Positions 36,886 through 45,707 of a DNA stretch of 64,000 nt are shown here, in pieces. The translations under genes and the position numbers were made by a program. Within the stretch, counting starts at the first letter, position 1. Each line of letters opens with the position of its first letter. The stretch covers positions 1-64,000 of the forward strand of contig JAFZHB010000018.1 in assembly GCA_017555105.1 (NCBI GenBank), given 5' to 3'. This DNA comes from Alistipes sp. (GTDB taxonomy: Bacteria > Bacteroidota > Bacteroidia > Bacteroidales > Rikenellaceae). The notes below the pieces were generated by a model. It searched no databases, was not told the origin of the DNA, and was given only the letters and a program-made list of their open reading frames with translations.

Positions 36886-37890
36886 ATGAGATCGCGCACA
36901 CCCCTCCTCTTCACGCTCCTCTCGCTGCTGCTCGTCGCACTCTTTGTCGTCGATCTGGCAGTGGGCTCGGTGCGCATACCTCTCTCGGAGGTGTGGGCAG
37001 CCCTCACCGGCGGCGAGACGGCCGCAACCACGGTGAAGATCGTGCGCTCGATCCGCCTAATGAAGGCGCTGGTGGCTATCATGGCAGGCGCCGCCCTCGC
37101 CGTGAGCGGTCTGCAGATGCAGACCCTCTTCCGCAATCCGCTGGCAGGTCCCTTTGTGCTGGGTATCAGCTCGGGAGCCTCGTTCGGCGTGGCGCTGCTG
37201 CTGCTCGGAGCACCCCTCCTCGGATGGAGTGGTTCGGCACTCTTCTCAACGCTCGGCGTGGCGGGTGCAGCCTGGATCGGAGCGGCCGCTATCCTGACGC
37301 TGATCGCCGTGGTCAGCCGCCGTATCAAGGATATCATGGTGATCCTGATCCTCGGTATGATGTGCTCGTCGGGTGTCGATGCCGTGGTGCAGATCCTGCA
37401 ATACCTCAGCCACGAGGGGGCACTCAAATCGTTCGTCATCTGGACCATGGGCTCGCTGGGCGATGTGACCGAGCTGCAGCTCTGGCTGCTGTCGGCCGCC
37501 GTGGTGGTTGGTTTAGCTACCGCCGTGGCTGTCATCAAGCCACTTAACCTGCTACTCCTGGGCGAGAACTATGCCCGCACGATGGGACTTTCGATCCGCC
37601 GTGCCCGCCGCATGATCTTCCTCTCAACCACCCTGCTAGCCGGCACGGTGACCGCCTTCTGTGGCCCAGTGGGTTTCATCGGATTGGCCGTACCCCACCT
37701 GGCACGCATGCTCTTCCGCTCGGCCGACCACCGCACGCTGATGCCGGCCTCGGCACTCACCGGCAGCTGCGTACTGCTCCTCTGCGACATCCTCTCGAAA
37801 GGGCTCACGCTGCCCATTAACACCCTCACGGCGCTGATGGGTATTCCGATTGTCGTGTGGGTGGTATTCCGTTATAAACAGCTCGCTTAA
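36886..37890 (+). CDS. btuC: ABC transporter permease BtuC (FecCD family)
   Basis: Inner-membrane permease of 334 residues with about ten hydrophobic helices. Family motifs include GAALAVSGLQMQTLFRNPLAGPFVLG, the RRIKDIMVILILG region, the coupling segment GLSIRRARR and CGPVGFIGLAVPHLARM. It forms the B12 channel as a dimer with BtuD ATPases. It follows btuF by 22 nt and precedes btuD by 3 nt. The motif TATCTTTG at 36874-36881 lies so near the ATG that a transcript from it would be almost leaderless; no -33 box is seen, so I do not call it a promoter. Confidence 0.9.
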   Translation: MRSRTPLLFTLLSLLLVALFVVDLAVGSVRIPLSEVWAALTGGETAATTVKIVRSIRLMKALVAIMAGAALAVSGLQMQTLFRNPLAGPFVLGISSGASFGVALLLLGAPLLGWSGSALFSTLGVAGAAWIGAAAILTLIAVVSRRIKDIMVILILGMMCSSGVDAVVQILQYLSHEGALKSFVIWTMGSLGDVTELQLWLLSAAVVVGLATAVAVIKPLNLLLLGENYARTMGLSIRRARRMIFLSTTLLAGTVTAFCGPVGFIGLAVPHLARMLFRSADHRTLMPASALTGSCVLLLCDILSKGLTLPINTLTALMGIPIVVWVVFRYKQLA

Positions 37891-37893
37891 AAG

Positions 37894-38604
37894 ATGATAC
37901 AACTCGACAAACTCACCCTCGGCTACGAAGACCGCACCTTGATTGAGGGAGCCACAACCACCTTCTCTTCGGGTTCGTTAACCGCCTTGATCGGCCGCAA
38001 CGGCACGGGTAAATCGACCCTGCTGCGTGCGCTTGCAGGTCTGGGTGAGGTGCGTCGAGGCACGATCCGTCTCTGCGGCGATCCGCTCGAGGAGATTCGT
38101 CCCGAGGAGTTGGCACGCCGCATCGCCTTCGTAGCGACGGAGCGTATCCGCATCGCCAACCTGCGCTGCCGAGATGTGGTAGCGTTGGGACGCGCCCCCT
38201 ACACCAACTGGATCGGGCGCATGCAGGAGCAGGACCGTGAGGCCGTGGAGCAGGCTTTGGTTCAGGTGGGTATGGCCGATTATGCCGATCGCACGCTCGA
38301 CCGCATGTCCGATGGCGAGTGTCAACGCATCCTAATCGCCCGCGCCTTGGCGCAGGCCACGCCGATCATCCTGCTCGATGAGCCGACCTCGTTCCTCGAC
38401 CTGCCGAACCGCTACGAGCTGGTGCGTCTGTTGCGGCGCCTGGCACACGAGGAGAAGAAGTGCATCCTCTTCTCCACCCACGAGCTGGAGATCGCCACCG
38501 CGCTCTGTGACACCATTGCGCTGGTCGACACCCCGCACCTGCACCACCTCCCGACCGAGGAGATGCAGCAAAGCGGCCTTATCGAGCGCCTCTTTCGGAT
38601 TTAA
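37894..38604 (+). CDS. btuD: ABC transporter ATPase BtuD
   Basis: ATP-binding subunit of 236 residues. The Walker A motif is GRNGTGKST (34-42), the ABC signature reads MSDGECQR with D in place of the usual second G-context residue, Walker B is PIILLDEPTSFLD, and the switch histidine is in FSTHELE. It completes the BtuCD-F importer for cobalamin. The start is 3 nt after the btuC stop, and a two-way terminator follows its stop. Substrate is set by the operon, not by the ATPase sequence. Confidence 0.88.
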   Translation: MIQLDKLTLGYEDRTLIEGATTTFSSGSLTALIGRNGTGKSTLLRALAGLGEVRRGTIRLCGDPLEEIRPEELARRIAFVATERIRIANLRCRDVVALGRAPYTNWIGRMQEQDREAVEQALVQVGMADYADRTLDRMSDGECQRILIARALAQATPIILLDEPTSFLDLPNRYELVRLLRRLAHEEKKCILFSTHELEIATALCDTIALVDTPHLHHLPTEEMQQSGLIERLFRI

Positions 38605-38624
38605 CATCCACTCAATACAAACAA

Positions 38625-38652
38625 AAAAGAGCAACCCTGGGGTTGCTCTTTT
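38625..38652. terminator. Two-way terminator between btuD and nhaD-type gene
   Basis: AAAAGAGCAACC (38625-38636) and GGTTGCTCTTTT (38641-38652) form a perfect 12-bp stem around CTGG. The A-rich left side and T-rich right side make it usable on both strands. It lies in the 65-nt gap between converging genes. Confidence 0.88.
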
Positions 38653-38669
38653 CATATTCATCGCTTCTC

Positions 38670-39968
38670 TTAGAAGAAGATCAGCTGTGCCACGATATAT
38701 ATCGGCAACAAGACGATCAGCGAGAACTTGGTCATGTAACCAAAGAACGACGGCATCTTGACGCCCTCCTGCTCGGCAATTGCCTTGACCATGAAGTTCG
38801 GGCCATTGCCGATGTAGGTCATTGCGCCAAAGAAGACTGCACCGAGTGCCACCGCCTTCAGGAGCACCTCCTGAATACCGGCTACATAGGCAGCTCCCTC
38901 CACCACGGGCAGACCCGAAGCCACCGTATGGAAGGCCACGGCCGTCGGAGCGTTGTCGAGGAACGAGGAGAGAAGACCCGTCGAGTAGTAGAACTGCCAG
39001 GGCGCATCGAGACCCAACGAAGCGGCATTGGCATTCAGGTAGAGCAGTGCCGGGGTCATCGTCGTGAAGATACCCACGAAGAGGATGGCTACCTCGGCAA
39101 TTGGTTCCCACGAGAAGTTGTTGGCTGTACGCACCGCACGAGCTGTGGTAGCCCACGAGCAGCCTACGATGGCCAACAAGACGATCTCACGCACGAAACG
39201 CACATAGATCGGGGCGTGGTGGTCGGCAATGGCGGGGATATACGACGGATTGAGGAAGACAACAGCCGCAATCACAGCTGCAAGCCAGAGAAAGTTCACC
39301 TTGCCCGTCACGCGGATCGGCTCTTGCTCCTCCTCGTCGCGCTTACGCATGTGCGCAGGCTCCTTGCGGAAGTAGTAGAGGTCGGTTAGGGCGTAGATCG
39401 CCAAGAGCAGCAGGCCAACAAAGGCCCACTGGGGCAGGAGCTGGAAGAACCAACCAAACGAAGCACCACGCAGGTAGAGCAGGAACAACGGGGGATCACC
39501 CAGCGGAGTCAGAATACCACCGCAGTTGGCCACCAAGGCGATGAAAAACATCACCGTATGCACGCGGTGCTCGCGCTGCTGGTTGATCGTCAACAGGGGA
39601 CGAATCAGGAGCATCGCTGCGCCCGTCGTACCCATGAACGAGGCCAAGAGCCAGCCAATAGCCAGCAAGAGGGTGTTCACGCCCGGCGTCGCCGAGATAT
39701 CGCCCTTGATGTTGATGCCGCCCGTCACGACGAAGAGCGCCAAGAGCAGCATGATGAAGGGGATGTAGTCAAACAGTAGCTGATGTGCCACATTGCCACC
39801 CAGGCCGAGTGCCGTCAGCGCGATGGCCGTCGGGATCGAGAGTGCAAGCGTGAATATCAGCTTGTTACGATTCTTCTCCCACCAATGCTCCACCACAAGC
39901 GGCGCGATGGCGATCGTAAGGAGCATCACCACAAAGGGGAGAAGCGTCCAAAGTGCTATAGTTTGCAT
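38670..39968 (-). CDS. nhaD: NhaD-type sodium/proton antiporter
   Basis: Inner-membrane transporter of 432 residues with about 12 helices, ion-transporter superfamily (NhaD/ArsB/citrate carrier fold). Two inverted halves are visible: GGILTPLGDPPLFLLYLRG in the first and SSFLDNAPTAVAFHT with GNGPNFMVKAIAEQ in the second, which are the ion-site hairpins of this group. ATG 39968 is preferred to the upstream in-frame ATG 40025, because a promoter (TACCTTTG) lies between them and the protein then begins directly at a membrane helix. It ends against btuD across the shared terminator. Transport of another anion or cation cannot be excluded. Confidence 0.82.
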   Translation of the reverse strand: MQTIALWTLLPFVVMLLTIAIAPLVVEHWWEKNRNKLIFTLALSIPTAIALTALGLGGNVAHQLLFDYIPFIMLLLALFVVTGGINIKGDISATPGVNTLLLAIGWLLASFMGTTGAAMLLIRPLLTINQQREHRVHTVMFFIALVANCGGILTPLGDPPLFLLYLRGASFGWFFQLLPQWAFVGLLLLAIYALTDLYYFRKEPAHMRKRDEEEQEPIRVTGKVNFLWLAAVIAAVVFLNPSYIPAIADHHAPIYVRFVREIVLLAIVGCSWATTARAVRTANNFSWEPIAEVAILFVGIFTTMTPALLYLNANAASLGLDAPWQFYYSTGLLSSFLDNAPTAVAFHTVASGLPVVEGAAYVAGIQEVLLKAVALGAVFFGAMTYIGNGPNFMVKAIAEQEGVKMPSFFGYMTKFSLIVLLPIYIVAQLIFF

Positions 39969-39996
39969 GATAGATTTGTGTGTGATTATAACCTTG

Positions 39997-40025
39997 CAAA
40001 GGTACAAATAATTTGGCACAAGCAA
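39997..40025 (-). promoter_or_regulatory. Promoter of the NhaD-type gene
   Basis: On the minus strand TACCTTTG (40004-39997) matches the -7 consensus, with GTTG about 18 nt upstream as a partial -33 box. It lies 28 nt before the ATG at 39968. Confidence 0.6.
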
Positions 40026-40162
40026 CTATTCGGAGTTATTTTTTCTTCAGCAGCAAAAACTTTAAAAGCCTTTGCTCCCGAGCGCCCCAAAAAAAACATT
40101 CTATTCGGCTTTGCGCGAGGAAATTTGCAACTGTTTTATTTCCTCATGTCCGTGAAAAATCG

Positions 40163-40197
40163 TATCTTTGCGCCGGAATTTTGTAACCATATCTTTG
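40163..40197 (+). promoter_or_regulatory. Two overlapping promoters of the SusCD operon
   Basis: TATCTTTG occurs at 40163-40170 and again at 40190-40197. The TTTG that ends the first copy lies exactly 19 nt before the second, so it serves as a perfect -33 box for the second -7 box. The SusC start codon at 40232 is 34 nt downstream of the second element. Confidence 0.75.
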
Positions 40198-40231
40198 GGC
40201 GTTCCAAAGAGTCTTTTTTTAACCTTTTGCT

Positions 40232-43174
40232 ATGCAAAGATTTTTCAAAAATTCGCTGCTTGCGATCTGCTTACTGCTGCTCCCCGCTGCCGTGCTTGCA
40301 CAGGGGGCGAAGGTGACCGTAAGCGGTGTGGTGACTTCGGCCGAGGATAAGCTGCCGCTTATCGGTGTGACCGTTGTCACGGAGAGCTTCAACGGTGTTG
40401 CCACCTCGATCGATGGCGACTACACCATCGAAGTCGAGGCCGGCACAAAACTCACCTACGAGTATGTCGGCTATCAGACCGTTGAGTGGCTTGTCCCCAC
40501 GGGGAAGAGTCATGTAACCCACGATCTGGTTATGTCGCCCGAGACGCAGCAGGTCGAGGAGGTCGTGGTGATCGCCTATGGTGTCCGCAAGAAGGGCACC
40601 GTGGCTGGATCGGTATCGACAATCAAGGCCGAGAAGATCGAGAACACCCCGACGGCCGCCTTCGACCAGGCACTGCAGGGTCAGGTGCCGGGTTTGACCG
40701 TGCTCTCGAACACGGGTGAGCCGAGCGCCGCTGCCGTGATGACGATCCGTGGTACGAACTCGATCAATTCGGGTACGGCGCCGCTCTACATCCTCGACGG
40801 TGTGCCCATCTCGAGCAGCGACTTCAATACGATCAATCCGGCCGACATCGAGTCGTTGTCGGTACTGAAGGATGCTTCGTCGACCTCGATCTATGGCGCA
40901 CGCGCTGCCAACGGTGTGATCGTAATCACCACCAAGCGCGGTCGCATCGCCGACCGTCCAACCGTAGAGTACCGCATGCAGATGGGTATCTCGCAGGTAG
41001 CAAGCGGCAAATGGGATCTGATGAACACAGCCGAGCGTATCCAGTATGAGAAGGAGATCGGCATGACGGCGGGGCAGAACTACCCGCTCCTGAGCCAGAC
41101 CGATGTAAACTGGATGAAGGAGGTCTTCAACTCGGCAGCACTCCTGCAGAGCCACGAGGTCTCGATGTCGGGAGCCGACGAGAAGACCAATTACTACCTC
41201 TCGGCAGGCTACTACAGCCAGGAGGGTACGGCCGCAGGTTCGCTCTTCGACCGCTACTCGCTGCGCACGAACATCGAGCGCCGCGCCAACAGCTGGCTCA
41301 AGGTTGGCTCGAACACGATGCTCAACTACCAGGAGATCCAGCAGGCCGACGAGGGTAGCTACACGCTCGTGACGCCGATCTCGGCAGCCCGCTTCATGAT
41401 GCCCTACTGGAGTCCCTACCGCGCCGACGGATCGTTGGCTTCGGTGAGCGACGGTTCGTGGAAGGGTACGGGTCAGAACCCCCTGGAGTGGCTGGAGAAC
41501 AACCCCGTGAAGTATAAGAAATACAAACTCATCTCGACCCTCTTTGCCGAGGCTACTCCAATCGAGGGGCTGACGATCCGTTCGCAGTTCAGCCTCGACT
41601 ACGGCCACACGACCGGCTTCGGCAAGTCGAACCCGAGCTATGCTCCGAACCAGAACGACGGTGCGGCATCGCGCAGCACGACCGACAACCACACGCTGAC
41701 GGTGACCAACACGGTGAACTACCGCTTCATGAAGGGCACGAAGCACTCATTCAACCTGATGGTGGGTCAGGAGGGCATCGATTACCACTACGAGGCCTTC
41801 TCGCTGATGACCAAGGGTCAGAACAACGATAAGCTGACGAACATTTCGACCGGTACGCGCGCCACCTCGTGGAGCGACACGACCGACTCGGATTACGGTT
41901 TCCTCTCCTTCTTCGGTCGCGGTGAGTACAACTACGACAACCGCTTCTACTTCGAGGGTGCTGTGCGCGCCGACGCCTCGTCGCGCTTCGGTGCTTCGCG
42001 CCGCTGGGCCGGATTCTGGTCGGTAGGTTTCATGTGGAATCTGCGCAACGAGAAGTTCACCGAGTCGTGGCGCTGGCTGACCAATGCACAGGTATCGCTC
42101 TCGACCGGTACTTCGGGTAACTCGTCGATTCCGAACTACGAGCACCTGGCGCTCATCACCGGTGGCATGGACTATGTCGGCGATGCCGGCATCGTGCTGG
42201 CACAGCCGGGCAACGAGAATCTGGGCTGGGAGAAGCCGTGGACCTCGAACTTCGCCCTCAAGCTCGGCTTCTGGAATCGCCTGAATGTCGACCTGGAGCT
42301 CTACTACAAGAAGACGACCGACATGTTGATGGAGGTGCCGCAGCCCACCTCGGACAAGGGGTACGGCTACTATTGGGACAATGTCGGCTCGATGGTCAAC
42401 AAGGGTTTCGAGGTCAATGTAGTGGGTACGCTCATCCAGACCGAGAAGTTCTTCTGGACGGTCAATGCCAATGTATCGTACAACCACAACGAGATCACGG
42501 AGCTCTACAACGGTGTGCAGGAGTATGAGCGCTCGAATACGAACACGAAGCTCGTCGTAGGTCACCCGCTGGGTGAGTTCTACATCAACCGCTATGCCGG
42601 TGTCAACCCGGCCAACGGTGATGCACTGTGGTACACGAAGGAGGGAGAGCTGACCAACGAGTTGAAGGATAGCGACAAGGTGTTGGTGGGCAAGAGCTAC
42701 ATCGCCCCCTGGCAGGGTGGTTTCGGTACAGCGATCAGCTGGAAGGGGCTCTCGCTGAGCGCACAGTTTAGCTGGGTAGCCGACCGCTGGATGCTCAACA
42801 ACGACCGCTACTTCGACGAGTCGAACGGTCGCTTTGCCTCCTACAACCAGTCGAGCCGTCTGCTCAAGCGCTGGAAGCAGCCGGGCGATGTGACGGACAT
42901 TCCGCGTCACGGCGTCTACACCGAGTTTGACAGCCGTCTGTTGGAGGATGCCTCGTTCCTGCGCCTGAAGAATGTAATGCTGAGCTACTCGCTGCCGGCC
43001 GACTGGATCAAGAAGTCGCGCGTATTCAGCGGTGCCCGCATCTATGTGCAGGCTCAGAACCTGTTGACCTTCTCGAAGTTCTCGGGTCTGGATCCGGAGG
43101 GCACCTCGAACATCTACGCGGCGCAGTACCCCATGTCGCGCCAGTTCACGGCAGGTTTGGATCTTAAATTCTAA
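40232..43174 (+). CDS. SusC/RagA-like TonB-dependent transporter
   Basis: Outer-membrane transporter of 980 residues. Signal peptide 1-23, carboxypeptidase-D-like extension (about 28-105), TonB box VEEVVVIAYG (about 108-117), plug (about 120-235, with DGVPISSSDFNTINPADIES and the YGARAANGVIVITTKRG motif), then the barrel to a C-terminal LDLKF. It forms the pore of a SusCD pair with the next gene. No carbohydrate enzyme follows in the operon; instead a protease and LRR proteins do. The substrate may therefore be peptide, as for RagAB, and not glycan. The length is at the short end for SusC. No anti-sigma/sigma pair is seen nearby. Confidence 0.92.
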   Translation: MQRFFKNSLLAICLLLLPAAVLAQGAKVTVSGVVTSAEDKLPLIGVTVVTESFNGVATSIDGDYTIEVEAGTKLTYEYVGYQTVEWLVPTGKSHVTHDLVMSPETQQVEEVVVIAYGVRKKGTVAGSVSTIKAEKIENTPTAAFDQALQGQVPGLTVLSNTGEPSAAAVMTIRGTNSINSGTAPLYILDGVPISSSDFNTINPADIESLSVLKDASSTSIYGARAANGVIVITTKRGRIADRPTVEYRMQMGISQVASGKWDLMNTAERIQYEKEIGMTAGQNYPLLSQTDVNWMKEVFNSAALLQSHEVSMSGADEKTNYYLSAGYYSQEGTAAGSLFDRYSLRTNIERRANSWLKVGSNTMLNYQEIQQADEGSYTLVTPISAARFMMPYWSPYRADGSLASVSDGSWKGTGQNPLEWLENNPVKYKKYKLISTLFAEATPIEGLTIRSQFSLDYGHTTGFGKSNPSYAPNQNDGAASRSTTDNHTLTVTNTVNYRFMKGTKHSFNLMVGQEGIDYHYEAFSLMTKGQNNDKLTNISTGTRATSWSDTTDSDYGFLSFFGRGEYNYDNRFYFEGAVRADASSRFGASRRWAGFWSVGFMWNLRNEKFTESWRWLTNAQVSLSTGTSGNSSIPNYEHLALITGGMDYVGDAGIVLAQPGNENLGWEKPWTSNFALKLGFWNRLNVDLELYYKKTTDMLMEVPQPTSDKGYGYYWDNVGSMVNKGFEVNVVGTLIQTEKFFWTVNANVSYNHNEITELYNGVQEYERSNTNTKLVVGHPLGEFYINRYAGVNPANGDALWYTKEGELTNELKDSDKVLVGKSYIAPWQGGFGTAISWKGLSLSAQFSWVADRWMLNNDRYFDESNGRFASYNQSSRLLKRWKQPGDVTDIPRHGVYTEFDSRLLEDASFLRLKNVMLSYSLPADWIKKSRVFSGARIYVQAQNLLTFSKFSGLDPEGTSNIYAAQYPMSRQFTAGLDLKF

Positions 43175-44745
43175 TGTGCGCTATGAAGAGTATGTTACGC
43201 TATATGAAATATGCCATCTTGGCAATGGCTCTCACGGTGAGCCTTACCGCGTGTCTGGACAAAGTACCGCAGTCGGCCATGCTGGAGGAGGAGGTAATGC
43301 AGCCCTCTTCGAACCCCACGAAGGCCTTCAACGAGGCCGAACAGGTGCTGACGGGTATCTACGCCCGCATGATGAGCAGTGCACTGTGGAGCGGTTATCT
43401 GACCATCGTGCCTGAAATCCAGGCCGATCTGGTATACGCCATCGACGGTTACTCGAACACCTACGGAGACATCTGGCAGTGGAACATCCGCCCGACCAAC
43501 CCCGAGATCGAGGCGGTCTATTCGGCACTCTACGCCGTGATCACCAGTTGCAACTTCTTCCTCGAGCGCATCGACGGCGTGGTAGGTTGCCAAACGAGCG
43601 ACGAGCGCATCGCCTATCTGGAGTACTACAAGGGTGAGGTCTATGCGATCCGCGCACTCTGCTACTCGGAGCTGATCAAGTGCTTCGCCAACGCCTACGA
43701 TCCGGCCACGGCCGAGGAGGAGTTGGGTGTGGTACTGCGCACAAAGTACAGCGAGCCGGAGTCGTCGCATCGCGCATCGCTCTACGACTCGTATCAGCTC
43801 GTGGTCGAGGACCTGAAGCAGGCCGAGCTGTTGCTCGATGCCGAGAACGACTACTACGGCGCCTTTTATATGACGCGCGCTGCCGTGTGCGCGTTGCGCG
43901 CACGCGTAGCCCTGCAGATGCAGGATTGGGAGACGGCCATCAACTACTCATCGCAGGTGATTGACCACCCGAAGAAGGCCTTCGATTTGGCAAGTGCCTC
44001 GACCCTCTATTCGGCAGGCATGAGCTACTTCGACTACATGTGGAACTACGACCAGGCCTTTGAGATCATTCTCCAGGTAGGCTACACGGTAACCTCCTAT
44101 GGAGGAGCACTGGGTCAGAACTTCCTAAACTTCAACAACGACTACACCTACTACTACCCGGACTATGTGCCGGCGCTGTGGGTTTTGAACCTCTACCAGT
44201 CGAACGACTTGCGCTACGATGCCTATTTTGCCTCGTTGCAGACCGGTTACGACCATGGTCTCGTATGGCCGCTCCTGGTGAAGTACTACGGCAACCAGAG
44301 CTTTATCCAGAACATGATCTACCATGTCTGCATGCCGAAGATCTTCCGTTTGGCCGAGCAGTACCTGATTCGTGCCGAGGCCTATTGCCGTCAGGAGAAG
44401 CCCAACTACTCGCTCGCCTCGAAGGATCTGACCAAGCTGCGTGCTGCACGCTACCAGTCGGGTGGCGGCAACATCTCGCTCTCGGAGTCGAACTTCATCG
44501 AGCAGATTGCTAATGAGCGCGTACGCGAGCTCTATATGGAGGGTTTCCGTCTCTGGGATCTGAAGCGTTGGGGCAAGCTCTACAACAACGGTGAGGGCTT
44601 CGAGCGTAAGCCGCAGTCAAACTCGCTCAAGGAGGGCAGCTCGCTGAAGGTTTCGATCGACAATCCGCTCTTCACCTGGCCGATTCCGCAGCATGAGCTC
44701 GAGTCGCCCGGTTCGGAGGTTGAGCCCAACGAAAGCAACAAATAA
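43174..44745 (+). CDS. SusD/RagB-like surface lipoprotein
   Basis: Substrate-binding lid of the SusCD complex, 523 residues. The lipobox SLTAC is followed by LDKVPQ, the usual beginning of SusD proteins. TPR-like helices carry the fold: YKGEVYAIRALCYSELIKCFA is the classical RaLyYf segment and ANERVRELYMEGFRLWDLKRWG the C-terminal signature. The first ATG (43174) overlaps the SusC stop as TAATG, suggesting coupling; ATG 43183 would give a tidier signal peptide and is equally possible. It should sit on the cell surface over SusC. Confidence 0.92.
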   Translation: MCAMKSMLRYMKYAILAMALTVSLTACLDKVPQSAMLEEEVMQPSSNPTKAFNEAEQVLTGIYARMMSSALWSGYLTIVPEIQADLVYAIDGYSNTYGDIWQWNIRPTNPEIEAVYSALYAVITSCNFFLERIDGVVGCQTSDERIAYLEYYKGEVYAIRALCYSELIKCFANAYDPATAEEELGVVLRTKYSEPESSHRASLYDSYQLVVEDLKQAELLLDAENDYYGAFYMTRAAVCALRARVALQMQDWETAINYSSQVIDHPKKAFDLASASTLYSAGMSYFDYMWNYDQAFEIILQVGYTVTSYGGALGQNFLNFNNDYTYYYPDYVPALWVLNLYQSNDLRYDAYFASLQTGYDHGLVWPLLVKYYGNQSFIQNMIYHVCMPKIFRLAEQYLIRAEAYCRQEKPNYSLASKDLTKLRAARYQSGGGNISLSESNFIEQIANERVRELYMEGFRLWDLKRWGKLYNNGEGFERKPQSNSLKEGSSLKVSIDNPLFTWPIPQHELESPGSEVEPNESNK

Positions 44746-44765
44746 CCGAAAAAAGACAGAACGAT

Positions 44766-45677
44766 ATGATGAAATATATCTATACGGCTTTTGTTGCCGC
44801 AACGTTGGCCTTCGCAGCCACTTCGTGCAACGAAGAGTACACCACCTACTCCGATGCCGAGTATGTGATGTTTGCCGACACGCTCTCGACCAACATGGTC
44901 CTCAGCGATGCGGAGTATTTTAGCGTACCTGTAGCCTCGACCGTAGCCTGCAACTACGACCGCACCTTTGGTGTGGAGGTGGTCGACAAGGGGAGCAACG
45001 CCATCGAGGGCAAACACTACCGCCTGCTCTCGAACACGGTGACGATCCCGGCCGGCAAGCTGGCTACCGAGGTGAAGGTGAAGGGTCTCTACGAGAACAT
45101 CGAGCCGACCGACTCGCTCGGCTTCGTGCTGCGTCTGGTGATGCCCGAGCAGCTGAAGTGGGAGCTCTACAAGGAGTGGACCGAGACGAAGGTAGTGATG
45201 TATAAGGCTTGTCCGTTCGACCTGAACAACTTCATCGGCCCCTGCATCGTGACCTCGCTGCTGCTGCGCGACTATCCGGGCGAGAATGTCTCGTACCAGC
45301 GTCTTTCGCGCACGGTAGCCCACCCCACCGAGCCCAATACGGTAATCATGCAGAACGCCTTCTACGACGGGTTCGATGTGACGCTGACCTTCGACCCCTC
45401 GAACCCGGGCAACCCGCTCGTGACGATGGATAAGGATCAGGTGCTCAACGAATCGGCACTTATGTTCGGCATGATCCACGGCGACAACAAGGTGTTGTGC
45501 ACGCACAGCTCGTACTACGATTCGTACTACAACTCCTGCCAGCGCTTCGTGGAGCTCTGGATGCATGTCTACATTGAAAATCTGGGAGCTTCAGTCGGCA
45601 CGGTGGGCGACTACTACAACATCATCGAGTGGATCTCGGAGGAGGAGTATGACCGCCTGCGCAAGGAGGGCTTGTAA
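44766..45677 (+). CDS. DUF4984-like surface lipoprotein of the SusCD operon
   Basis: Lipoprotein of 303 residues (C21 in AATSC, followed by NEEY). The N-terminal half (about 40-140) is a Calx-beta/DUF1735-like sandwich, with VEVVDKGSNAIEGKHYRLLS and TVTIPAGK. The C-terminal half begins FIGPCIVTS and resembles DUF4984. Related lipoproteins sit in the SusCD complex BT2261-2264 of B. thetaiotaomicron, which was crystallised with bound peptide. Role here: an accessory surface binder. It follows SusD by 20 nt. The domain names are from recall of sequence style. Confidence 0.6.
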   Translation: MMKYIYTAFVAATLAFAATSCNEEYTTYSDAEYVMFADTLSTNMVLSDAEYFSVPVASTVACNYDRTFGVEVVDKGSNAIEGKHYRLLSNTVTIPAGKLATEVKVKGLYENIEPTDSLGFVLRLVMPEQLKWELYKEWTETKVVMYKACPFDLNNFIGPCIVTSLLLRDYPGENVSYQRLSRTVAHPTEPNTVIMQNAFYDGFDVTLTFDPSNPGNPLVTMDKDQVLNESALMFGMIHGDNKVLCTHSSYYDSYYNSCQRFVELWMHVYIENLGASVGTVGDYYNIIEWISEEEYDRLRKEGL

Positions 45678-45707
45678 GGATAACCAATCGCGAAAACAAG
45701 GAGAGAT

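Noticed and set aside
40026..40162. Possible small gene between the NhaD-type gene and the SusCD promoter
   Set aside because: Frames here are short and lack a start context; the region is AT-rich and holds only promoter elements.
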